From Candidatus Aminicenantota bacterium (GTDB lineage: Bacteria; Acidobacteriota; Aminicenantia; Aminicenantales; UBA4085), in NCBI GenBank assembly GCA_026393865.1, contig JAPKZI010000230.1, positions 1 to 49,522 on the forward strand: a stretch of DNA of 49,522 nucleotides, given 5' to 3'. How positions within the stretch are numbered: the stretch's first letter is position 1; each line of letters opens with the position of its first letter. The notes beneath the pieces are model-generated. The model was not told the DNA's origin, did no database searches, and saw only the letters and a program-made list of their open reading frames with translations. A program made the translations under genes and the position numbers. Of this stretch, positions 10,202 to 18,558 are shown in pieces.

Positions 10202-10236
10202 GGAGGGAAATCGTCAGGCGGCCCGACCGGCCGGGC

Positions 10237-11253
10237 TCAGCCGGTCTTTTTCAGCTCTTTTTCGAGCTTCATCCGTTCGAGCTGGCGCTTTCGGGCTTCG
10301 TCATACTTGATGCCGTACTGGCTGGCCATTTCCAGATAGCGGCTCTCCTTCTCGGGGAAGATCTTGGCGTGGACGTTGAGGTAGAGGACCCTCATCCAGA
10401 CGATAGGTTCCGGCCAAGCGGGATCCAGGTCGATCGCCTTGAGAAGGTTCTTTTCGGATTCATTGGCCAGGGCTTCCTTCTCCGCCTGCGACAAGAAGTT
10501 CTGAAGGGTGAAGACTTTCCCGTAGCGGTTGATGCCGATCGTGTAAAAGACCACGGCGCTGTTCGGATCGAGCACCTGGCGCCTCTTGACATAGGCCAGC
10601 GCGTTGTCGAACTTGTCCTTGTTCACATCCGGGGGCAGCTTGTCGAAATAATCGGCCATGTAGGCATAACCCTGGACGTTCTCGGGATCGGTCTCGATCC
10701 GCCGCAGGTACATGTCCTGGGCCTTCTCCTTCAGTTCTATCCGGTCGCCGGCATAGCGCTTGTAGAATTCGGCCACGACATAATAATTGTTCATGTTGCC
10801 CGGTTCGAGGTCGACGATCCGCAGGTACATCTTCTCGGCCTCGTCGAAATTCTTCAGCCTGTCGTACATGTCGCCGAGGGAATAGATGACGTCCTTGTTG
10901 GTCGACTCGAGTTCGTACGCTTTCTTCAAGGCGGCCAGGGCCTTCTCCGCCCGCGCCTTGTTCTCCGGGTTCTCCTTTCCCGGAATGTACAGGTTCTTGT
11001 AGCTTTCGCCCAGGAACCGGTAGGCGTCCTTCATGTCCGGGTTGTACTTAACGACCTTTTCGTATTCAACGATGGCCTTGCTGTACTTGGCGTCCTTGAA
11101 CAGCTGGTTGGCCTTGGAGAAATAGTAATTGGCGCTGAGCTTGCTGACGCTCACTTTTTGGCAGCCGACCGAGGCGAGAACCACGATGAGGGCGAGGGTC
11201 CAGACGAATATCGCAGAAGTGCGGTTGCGAGACATCATGACCTCCTCAGACAT
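10237..11253 (-). CDS. Tetratricopeptide repeat protein, exported (possible lipoprotein)
   Basis: hydrophobic N-terminus ending in VLASVGCQK; TPR-like units KAIVEYEKVVKYNPDMKDAYRFLGESYKNL. Confidence 0.8.
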   Translation of the reverse strand: MSEEVMMSRNRTSAIFVWTLALIVVLASVGCQKVSVSKLSANYYFSKANQLFKDAKYSKAIVEYEKVVKYNPDMKDAYRFLGESYKNLYIPGKENPENKARAEKALAALKKAYELESTNKDVIYSLGDMYDRLKNFDEAEKMYLRIVDLEPGNMNNYYVVAEFYKRYAGDRIELKEKAQDMYLRRIETDPENVQGYAYMADYFDKLPPDVNKDKFDNALAYVKRRQVLDPNSAVVFYTIGINRYGKVFTLQNFLSQAEKEALANESEKNLLKAIDLDPAWPEPIVWMRVLYLNVHAKIFPEKESRYLEMASQYGIKYDEARKRQLERMKLEKELKKTG

Positions 11254-11279
11254 CTGTCCATTCTTTTGAATAAAATAAA

Positions 11280-11308
11280 TTTATAATAGAATACGCCTGT
11301 AAAGTCAA
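11280..11308 (-). promoter_or_regulatory. sigma70-like promoter of the TPR gene
   Basis: reverse strand TTGACT-17 nt-TATAAA. Confidence 0.55.
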
Positions 11309-11432
11309 GGAAAACGAGCGCCGGAAGAGGTCCTGGAGAGGGGAAAACCCCCTTCTTACGGGCGCCGGGAACTTCCGACCCCCGCCGCTCGTATATTCTG
11401 ATGGTGAAGGAATTTGGCCTAAGGACGGAACC

Positions 11433-12284
11433 ATGAACAAACCCCTGCAACGAGGCCTGGCCGTTCTCATCGCGGTCCTGGCCTTTTCGCTCGCGCTTCC
11501 CGCCCAGGACAAGACCGAGGTCATCGAGAAGTCGTTCCGGCCGGACCCATCCCGCCCGGCCGTCCTCGAATTCCATGACGTCGACGGCCGGCTCATCCTG
11601 TCGCCGTCGGCCGACGGGGCCATTTCGGTGCGGATCCGCAAAGAAGTCAGGGTCCGCGACGACAAGCGCGCCGAGCGGCTCCTCCGCGACACGAAGGTCG
11701 AGATCGGAGAGCGGGGCAATACCGTGACGGTCCGGATCCGATACCCGCGGTTCCGCGGCCTCTTTTTCTGGCTCAGCGACTCCGCGCGGGTGAAGGTCAC
11801 CTCGGAGATCACGGTCCCGGCCGGCGTCCGGATCAAGGCCGATCTCGTCGACGGTTCGATCCGCGGCGATAATCTGGAGGCGGACCTGGACCTGGAGGTC
11901 GTGGACGGGGACATCCAGCTCAACGGCCTGAAAGGATCGGTCCGGGCCGGCTCCGTGGACGGCGGGATCCGCGTCGCGGGCGACATCAAGGGCCTGGACC
12001 TCAAGGCCGTGGACGGCGATATCCAAGTCGACCTATCCCCTCCCTCGGTCATGGCCGAGAGCTGGAGGATCCGGACCACCGACGGCGACGTGGACATCCG
12101 CCTGCCGGAGGGCTTCGCCGCCGACATGGAGATCCGGAAAAGGGACGGGCGCATCCAAACCGAGTGGCCCCTGACGACCGTGAAAAGGCTGGCGAGGAAC
12201 ACACTCAGCGGCAAGATCGGGGCCGGCGGCCGGGTCTTCGAGGTCAGGACCGTCGACGGTCAGATTGCGCTAAGAAAAAAATAA
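11433..12284 (+). CDS. DUF4097-like beta-strand repeat (putative adhesin) exported protein
   Basis: signal peptide followed by VDGDIQLNGLKGSVRAGSVDGGIRVAGDIKGLDLKAVDGDIQVDL repeats. Confidence 0.75.
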   Translation: MNKPLQRGLAVLIAVLAFSLALPAQDKTEVIEKSFRPDPSRPAVLEFHDVDGRLILSPSADGAISVRIRKEVRVRDDKRAERLLRDTKVEIGERGNTVTVRIRYPRFRGLFFWLSDSARVKVTSEITVPAGVRIKADLVDGSIRGDNLEADLDLEVVDGDIQLNGLKGSVRAGSVDGGIRVAGDIKGLDLKAVDGDIQVDLSPPSVMAESWRIRTTDGDVDIRLPEGFAADMEIRKRDGRIQTEWPLTTVKRLARNTLSGKIGAGGRVFEVRTVDGQIALRKK

Positions 12285-12289
12285 CTCAA

Positions 12290-13606
12290 TTATTTTTTAG
12301 ACGGACTTTTCAGAACCAGCTTGATCGGCGTGTCCCGGAGATCGAACGCGTCCCGTATTTCCTTCACGAAATATTTCTCATAGGCGGGGGCGAAGGAGGC
12401 CTGGGTGTTCGTGAACAGGACGAACGTCGGCGGCAGAACGTCCTTTTGGGTCATATAGCGGATCTTGAACCTCTTCCCCGTCTTGGACAAAAGCGCTTTG
12501 GCGGCGCTGATGGATGCCAGCCACTTGTTCAGGCGAGGGGTGCCCACTGTCTTTAATCCGCTCTGGTAGACCTTGTCGGCGAGGTCGAGGATCCTCATCG
12601 TCCGCTTCCCGGTGAGCGCCGAAACCGTCACCAGCGGAGCGTAATCGATGAACTCAAGCCTCCGGAAGACGAGGTTCTTGGCGTCCTCGAGCGACACCCG
12701 GTTCTCGTCGATAAGGTCCCATTTGTTCAGGGCGATGAGGAGCGGCTTGCCCGAATCGAAAGCCAGCTTGGCCACGGCGGCGTCCTGGTGGGTCGGGAAT
12801 TCCTGCGCGTCGAGGACGAGGCAGAGAACATCGGCCAGGGGGATGTTCTTTTTCGCCTTGATGACGCCGGCGCTCTCCCGCTCGTCCGCGACCCGGTTGA
12901 GCTTGCGGATGCCGGCGGTATCGACCAGTCGATAGGATCGCCGGTCCGTCCGGATCAGGACGTCGGAACTGTCGCGCGTCGTGCCGGGAAGCTCGCTGAC
13001 GATGAAACGTTCTTCGCCGCACAGACGGTTGACCAGCGACGACTTGCCGACGTTGATCCGGCCGATGATGGCGATTCGCAGCGGCGGGGGCTCCTCCGCG
13101 CCGGCCGGCTCGGCCGCCGGCAAGGCCGCGGCGACGGCCTCTTCCAGGTCCGAAAGACCGAGAGCATGTTCCGCGGATATGAAGAAAAGCCGTTCCTCCC
13201 CCAGTCGGTAATAATCGCCGAGACCCGCCTCCTGGGCAGAGGTGTCGATCTTGTTGACGACGACAAGCAGCGGCTTCCCCAGCTTCTTAAGCGCCCGGTA
13301 AAGGTCCGTTTCGGCCGGCGCCAGCCCCCGCCGTCCGTCCAACAGGAGCAGGAGGACGTCGGCCGTCTTGGCCGCCTCCCAGGCCATTTTTTTGACCTGG
13401 GGGGACAGCGGCTCGGCCAGGGAATCGAAGAATCCTCCCGTATCCACGAGCTCGAAACGTTTTTCGTGGAGGACGCAGGGCGCCGAGACGCGGTCCCGAG
13501 TCATGCCCGGCAGGGAATGGACGAGCGATTTTTTCTGATGCAGGAGGCGGTTGAACAGCGTGGACTTTCCCGCGTTCGGATATCCGACGATCACGACTTG
13601 GCGCAT
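12290..13606 (-). CDS. der: Ribosome biogenesis GTPase Der (EngA)
   Basis: two GTPase domains: GYPNAGKSTLFNRL...DTGGF and GRINVGKSSLVNRLCGEERFIVSELPGTTRDSSD; KH-like C-terminus. Confidence 0.95.
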   Translation of the reverse strand: MRQVVIVGYPNAGKSTLFNRLLHQKKSLVHSLPGMTRDRVSAPCVLHEKRFELVDTGGFFDSLAEPLSPQVKKMAWEAAKTADVLLLLLDGRRGLAPAETDLYRALKKLGKPLLVVVNKIDTSAQEAGLGDYYRLGEERLFFISAEHALGLSDLEEAVAAALPAAEPAGAEEPPPLRIAIIGRINVGKSSLVNRLCGEERFIVSELPGTTRDSSDVLIRTDRRSYRLVDTAGIRKLNRVADERESAGVIKAKKNIPLADVLCLVLDAQEFPTHQDAAVAKLAFDSGKPLLIALNKWDLIDENRVSLEDAKNLVFRRLEFIDYAPLVTVSALTGKRTMRILDLADKVYQSGLKTVGTPRLNKWLASISAAKALLSKTGKRFKIRYMTQKDVLPPTFVLFTNTQASFAPAYEKYFVKEIRDAFDLRDTPIKLVLKSPSKK

Positions 13607-14197
13607 TTATCGTTTGGCGATGAGGGAATAATCGGGCAGAAATGGCCGGTCGAGCTCGAGATGGCCGTTCAAGGTCTCCCGCTCCTCTCCTTCGACGAGG
13701 ATGAAGACCCTTTTGATCGACTTGAAATTATAGGTCAACGAATTGACGACCGCGTAGACCGTGGAGATCTCGGCCTCCGTCCCCGACGGATGATTGTCGA
13801 CGAGGTCCCGCGAAAAATCGACATAGGCCGTCCCGTCCTTGGTCAGGAAGAGCCGGCCGAGCTTCGTCTCCGCGGGGACCGTCGCGACAAGCTCGCCGCT
13901 GGGGCCTTTGATAAGCTCGGCGAGGACCTCCTCGGCCTCATGGACGAGCGAGGCGTCCGTCGCGATCGGACGCTCCTCGGCCACCAGCCGGCCGTCGCCC
14001 TCCCGCAGGAAGAAGAGAGAGACGGTCTTGGTCGGTTTGTCCGGCGCGTTTTGGACCGCCTCGGCTGTCGACGGCCCGGCCGCCGTCGTCACGATCTTTT
14101 CCCGGCCGCTCGTCCTGAAGAAAAGAACGACCAGCACGGCGAGGCCGATACAAAGGCCAAGAAGGAGCGCGGATCTTTTGTTCATGACCGGGATCAC
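13607..14197 (-). CDS. GerMN domain-containing protein
   Basis: KTVSLFFLREGDGRLVAEERPI...LIKGPSGELVATVPAETKLGRLFLTKDGTAYVDFSRDL; overlaps the amidase gene by 4 nt. Confidence 0.8.
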   Translation of the reverse strand: MIPVMNKRSALLLGLCIGLAVLVVLFFRTSGREKIVTTAAGPSTAEAVQNAPDKPTKTVSLFFLREGDGRLVAEERPIATDASLVHEAEEVLAELIKGPSGELVATVPAETKLGRLFLTKDGTAYVDFSRDLVDNHPSGTEAEISTVYAVVNSLTYNFKSIKRVFILVEGEERETLNGHLELDRPFLPDYSLIAKR

Positions 14198-14994
14198 TTT
14201 TGGCCGGTGAGCTTGACGAACTTGGCCAGGCCGTTATAGATGGCCAGAGCAACGTTGGTCTGGAATTCGTCCTTGATGAGCCTCTGTTCCTCCTCCGGAT
14301 TGGAGATGAAGGCCGCTTCGACGAGGACGGCCGGGCAGGCCACGCCCGTCAGGACCTTGAACGGCGCCTGCTTGATGCCGCGGTTCTCCGTCTTGAGGAG
14401 CGGATCGGAGGAGAGTTCCTGCTGAATGAGCTCCGCCAGGCGGCTGCTCTGCTTGATATAGGCCGCCTGGGCCATGTCCCAGAGGATCATCTTGACGACG
14501 TCCTTATCCTCCTCGGCGATGCGCTGCTCGAGGGCGGCGGAGCTGTTCTCCATATAGGCCAGCTTCCGGGTCTCTTCGTCGGAGGCGTTCAAGCTCATGA
14601 AAAATGTTTCCGAGCCCTGCGCTTTTTTGCGGAAGGAACCGTTGGTGTGAATGCTGATGAAGAGGGCGGCGTCGTTGTTGTTGGCCAGCGCGGCCCGGCT
14701 TTCGAGAGAGACGTCGATGTCCTTGTCCCGGGTCAAGACCACGCGGCAGGCCAGGTTCTGCTCGATCAGCGCTTTCAGCTTGAAGCTGATGGCCAGGGTG
14801 ATGGACTTTTCGAGCGCTCCGAACTTGCCTTTCGCGCCCACGTCTAATCCTCCGTGGCCGGGGTCGATGACGATGGTCCGCTGGTCTTTGGTCTGGGCCG
14901 CGGCGGGCGCCGTCCCGCCGGGAGAAATTAGAGCCAAGGCGAAGGCGGCGAGGGCCGCCGCGCTGAGGCAGGCGGTCAGGCTTCTTTTTTTCAT
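14194..14994 (-). CDS. N-acetylmuramoyl-L-alanine amidase (Amidase_3)
   Basis: IVIDPGHGGLDVGAKGKFGALEKSITLAISFKLKALIE...FISIHTNGS...CPAVLVEAAFISNPEEEQRL. Confidence 0.92.
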   Translation of the reverse strand: MKKRSLTACLSAAALAAFALALISPGGTAPAAAQTKDQRTIVIDPGHGGLDVGAKGKFGALEKSITLAISFKLKALIEQNLACRVVLTRDKDIDVSLESRAALANNNDAALFISIHTNGSFRKKAQGSETFFMSLNASDEETRKLAYMENSSAALEQRIAEEDKDVVKMILWDMAQAAYIKQSSRLAELIQQELSSDPLLKTENRGIKQAPFKVLTGVACPAVLVEAAFISNPEEEQRLIKDEFQTNVALAIYNGLAKFVKLTGQK

Positions 14995-15008
14995 CGCGCT
15001 GAAAAAAA

Positions 15009-15353
15009 TGGAGGCGGCGGGAATCGAACCCGCGTCCGAAGACGTTCAGCGGAAAGCATCTACATGCTTGTCCTCTTCTTTGTTCTTGTTCCGCGGTGCC
15101 CGAAGAGGCAGGGACTCCGCGAAACCAGCCCCGAAGAGGCTTCGCTCGCCGGGCTCAAGGCCGACCCGGTCCGCTATCCTGCTTGTCCACGCTTCTCAAG
15201 AACCGCAGGAGTGAACCTGAGAAACGGCATACCTTTCTTTAGGCAGCTAAGGGTTGTGCTTCTGCACTTACTTGGTTCCATCGTTTTACGAGGTGTATGG
15301 GATCTCGACATGCCGCTTTCGCCTCACTATCTCCGTCGAATCCGTTCGCCCCC
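15009..15353 (-). ncRNA. ssrA: tmRNA
   Basis: reverse strand 5' GGGGGCGAACGGATTCGACGGAG... and 3' ...CGGACGCGGGTTCGATTCCCGCCGCCTCCA; tag frame GCA GAA GCA CAA CCC TTA GCT GCC TAA (AEAQPLAA*). Confidence 0.93.
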
Positions 15354-15388
15354 ATATCAAAACGATAATACGGGTGCCTTGAGAGATC

Positions 15389-15418
15389 ATTGTAGCGGAT
15401 GGGAGGCGACAAAGTCAA
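15389..15418 (-). promoter_or_regulatory. sigma70-like promoter of tmRNA
   Basis: reverse strand TTGACT-18 nt-TACAAT about 35 nt upstream of the mature 5' end. Confidence 0.55.
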
Positions 15419-15506
15419 TTTATTGAACTCGTTCACTTCCTGGAACTTTCACTTCACCGGTGGTACACTCAGGGGGCAGGTCATAAGGACTGGAATAGAA
15501 AAGTGA

Positions 15507-17462
15507 TTGAAACTCAGAGCGGCTGAAAAGCAACCCGGCTTCATGGGGCGCGTCATGGGGGAAAAAAATAACGACAAATGCTTAAATAAAACTCGTGCGC
15601 CTGAAGGCATTCAAAAGAGCGCAAGGTATATCAGTATTTTTCTGCTGCTGATCTTTCTCGGGATTTCTCCCCTTCTCAACCGAATGACGATTATTGAATC
15701 AGGGAAAATTGAACAGCAATTGACGAACCTGCCCCGGTTTTTCGATTCGTTCGCCTTTTTTAAAAGTCAGTGCACTTTTACCATGGGCCTTGTCTCGGGC
15801 TTGATGATCCTGGCCCTCGTCTTGACCAGATCCGTAAAAAAGGCGGATGTTCCGGTCGCCGTCGCCGCGTCCATCTTTGTTGCTCTTGCCTCCGTATCGA
15901 CCCTGTTATCGCCGGTCCGGCCGATAGCCGTTTCCGGCTTGTTTGACCGGTATGAAGGGGTTGGGGTTTGGGTCGGCTACCTGCTGTCGATGGTCTTGGC
16001 GATGCTGGTGATGCGCGGCCAAGGGGAATGGAAATGGCTGCGAAACGCCCTGCAATTCCTTTTAGGAATTCAGGTCATCATCGGATTTTCACAGTTTATT
16101 GATAAAAACTTATTGGATTTTCGGCTGCTTAAAGCTTTGATCGTTCCTGACGCGCTGGTAGAGCAGTATCACATTGGGATTCTTAATGGCGCCGGCACCG
16201 TTTATGGCACCATTAACAACGCCAACTTTTACAGCCAAACAATGGCCCTGCTCATGGTCATCATATTCCCGGGAATTGCGGCCAAAGCAAAAAATAAGAT
16301 TCCCAAAATGCTATTTGTCGGGGGGGGCGCGTGTTTGGTTTTTGCCGGTAGTTCCGGGGGTCTCGTCGGTTTCGTGGCTGGAATATTCGCGGTTTCCATG
16401 ATCATGGAACTGGAGACTCAAGCCGTGAGGAAGTTTCTGCCGTTTCTCGGCGTTCCCCTGTTTGCGGGGGTGTCGTTAAAAGTGATTGGTTTTAAGCCGC
16501 CCACGACGACCGACCTGCTTCTCTGCGGGATGATTCCGCTGGCATTTTTGACGGGAATCCTGGTGAATCAGCTTTTTTTGAAGCGTTCCAAAAGGAGCCT
16601 GAGAAAGTGGGGACTGATAACCCTCAGTGCCGGAATCGCGGCTTTCGGGTTTTGGGTCTTAACTCCTGATTATTCGAAACAAGCCGTTCGTCGTATCTCC
16701 ATTAAAGACAATCGGATGCAGATCGATTATCCCGATGGCCGGTTAGCTCTGGTCGTCAACGCAAAGAATGAAATAACATCGCTGGGAAGCGACGGACAGG
16801 TTCTTTCCGAGAATGTCCCGTCCGGAACCGTCAGCCTGGAAACGCTTCATGAGAATATCCAAATTGAAGCCCACAAAGGGTTCAGTATTCTTACGCTCCA
16901 GCGATTAAACGCCCGATTTGTGGCCGTTGACCAGAAATTTTTCATTCAGGATTCCCGTTACCTGCCGGTCCGGAACGATGACAACCCCGCTTTTTTTGGT
17001 TTTGTGGGGAAGGAAAAGTTCGGAACCGGCAGGGGATTCATCTGGTCCCGCTCCATCCCTATGCTGAAAAGATCACTCATCTGGGGAATCGGTCCGGATG
17101 TATTCCCGTATATGTTTCCTCAGTCCGATTACGCCGGAAAAATAAATCGGGGCGACCCGAATATCCTGATTGATAAGCCTCATAACTGGTATCTGCAGGT
17201 CGCCGTCGGCACCGGAATTGTTTCGCTTCTGTGTCTTCTTTTCATCTGGTATCAAACCGCTTTAAAAGCGCGACGGATCCTGAAGAATTCCTTTGGCGAT
17301 GAAACGAAGAAAATGGCCATAAGCTTTCTCGGCTTTATCACGGTTTATGCGGTGACCGGGCTTTTCTACGACAGTATCATCAGCGTCTCGATGTGGATTT
17401 GGCCGGTCCTGGGAGCCTTTGTCGGACTGCTGGGCAATGCTGATGGGGACAAGAGAACTTGA
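15507..17462 (+). CDS. O-antigen ligase/Wzy_C family polytopic membrane protein
   Basis: many hydrophobic segments plus GRGFIWSRSIPMLKRSLIWGIGPDVFPYMFPQSDYAGKINRG...DKPHNWYLQVAVGTGIVSLL; start may be internal (MGRVMGEK). Confidence 0.8.
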   Translation: MKLRAAEKQPGFMGRVMGEKNNDKCLNKTRAPEGIQKSARYISIFLLLIFLGISPLLNRMTIIESGKIEQQLTNLPRFFDSFAFFKSQCTFTMGLVSGLMILALVLTRSVKKADVPVAVAASIFVALASVSTLLSPVRPIAVSGLFDRYEGVGVWVGYLLSMVLAMLVMRGQGEWKWLRNALQFLLGIQVIIGFSQFIDKNLLDFRLLKALIVPDALVEQYHIGILNGAGTVYGTINNANFYSQTMALLMVIIFPGIAAKAKNKIPKMLFVGGGACLVFAGSSGGLVGFVAGIFAVSMIMELETQAVRKFLPFLGVPLFAGVSLKVIGFKPPTTTDLLLCGMIPLAFLTGILVNQLFLKRSKRSLRKWGLITLSAGIAAFGFWVLTPDYSKQAVRRISIKDNRMQIDYPDGRLALVVNAKNEITSLGSDGQVLSENVPSGTVSLETLHENIQIEAHKGFSILTLQRLNARFVAVDQKFFIQDSRYLPVRNDDNPAFFGFVGKEKFGTGRGFIWSRSIPMLKRSLIWGIGPDVFPYMFPQSDYAGKINRGDPNILIDKPHNWYLQVAVGTGIVSLLCLLFIWYQTALKARRILKNSFGDETKKMAISFLGFITVYAVTGLFYDSIISVSMWIWPVLGAFVGLLGNADGDKRT

Positions 17463-17472
17463 ATATCGGCAA

Positions 17473-17530
17473 TCAGTTCTTAAACTTCGGCAGTATCGTC
17501 ACCTTGACCGGGATTCGAGTCGCGATGACA
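17473..17530 (-). pseudogene. Orphan C-terminal remnant of an SBBP-type protein
   Basis: reverse strand reads ...VIATRIPVKVTILPKFKN*, matching the SBBP protein tail RRIPVKVTIRPKF; nucleotide match aacttcggc..atcgtcaccttgaccgg to 18578 onward. Confidence 0.55.
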
Positions 17531-17561
17531 GGCACTATCGGCAGTTTTGGGAAAGGGGGAA

Positions 17562-18332
17562 TCACTTTTTGGCGGCGTCCAGGACGGCCTTTTTTAAGGC
17601 GGCTTGGACCTGGACCTTTTGGGACTCCGCTTGCTCGAGGGCGGCGACCGCTTCGGAGTATCGTTTCTGGCCGTAGAGCAGGCTGATCAGGTTGTTGGCG
17701 GCGTTGGCGTGGGTGGGGTCGGCCGCGAGCGCGTTGTTATACAGAGCTTCGGCTTCCTCGTATCTCTTCAGCCGGTACAGGCAGTTGCCGTGGAAGTACA
17801 GGTATTCGGCGGGCGCGGCCGCCTTTCCCTTGCGGAGCGCGTCCGGCTTTTCGTTTTTCGTCTCGTTGAGCTTGTTCTGAGCGTCGGTTATGGCGGCCAT
17901 ATAGGTAGGAGGTTTGCAGACGGATTGTTCGTAGGCTTTCTCCAAGGCCGGGATGAGATCGGACAGGGCCTGTTCCTTATCCACATCCTTCATCATTTTG
18001 TTCACCCGGGCCTCTTCCAGGACGGCCGCGAAGTGGGCATAACCGCTCTCGGCCGTCAGCATGTGTTCGAGGCCTTTGGCGAAATCGCCCTGCTTATAAC
18101 GGATCTGGGCTTTAATATAATGGGCTTCGTGATGATCGGGGACGGCTTTCAAGCATCTGTCCAGCTCTTTTTCCGAGGCGGCCAGGTTCCCTTTCTCGAA
18201 GGCGGACCGGGCCTTGTCCATTGAGCCGAGCAACGTTTTGTACTTCTCCAGAATGATGAGGTCCGTTTGCTGCGCGGCGGCCCATAGAGTCGTCGTGACG
18301 ATAATGGCGGCAAGGATGGTTTTTCTGAACAT
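17562..18332 (-). CDS. Exported TPR-repeat protein
   Basis: MFRKTILAAIIVTTTLWAAAQQ signal peptide; CLYRLKRYEEAEALYNNALAADPTHANAANNLISLLYGQKRYSEAVAALEQAE. Confidence 0.8.
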   Translation of the reverse strand: MFRKTILAAIIVTTTLWAAAQQTDLIILEKYKTLLGSMDKARSAFEKGNLAASEKELDRCLKAVPDHHEAHYIKAQIRYKQGDFAKGLEHMLTAESGYAHFAAVLEEARVNKMMKDVDKEQALSDLIPALEKAYEQSVCKPPTYMAAITDAQNKLNETKNEKPDALRKGKAAAPAEYLYFHGNCLYRLKRYEEAEALYNNALAADPTHANAANNLISLLYGQKRYSEAVAALEQAESQKVQVQAALKKAVLDAAKK

Positions 18333-18558
18333 CGTCCACCTCCCGCGAGGCGCCCCGAGCGTGGCGGGCGCCCCGGATTTCGGCCGAGTCCCTATTATAA
18401 TCCATCGGCCCGCGTTTTTCATCTCCCCCTACCCCCCTTTTATGACGCAGGCCCCCGACCCGTCAAGTCGCAGCGATTCGGTTCAGCTTGGCCGGATCTG
18501 AAAGCCTGGCGCCGTCTTCAGTCAACCGCGCCAGGCCGCCTCAAGCCGGCTGGCTTTC

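Noticed and set aside
12788-14239. 483-aa forward ORF
   Set aside because: Antisense to der and the GerMN gene, both confidently identified.
14651-15426. ORFs over the 15.0-15.4 kb region
   Set aside because: They overlap the tmRNA, which has clear tRNA-like ends and a tag frame.
18504-18536. Inverted repeat GCCTGGCGC/GCGCCAGGC downstream of SBBP-A as a terminator
   Set aside because: Real 9-bp palindrome, but no convincing T-run on the coding strand; not called.
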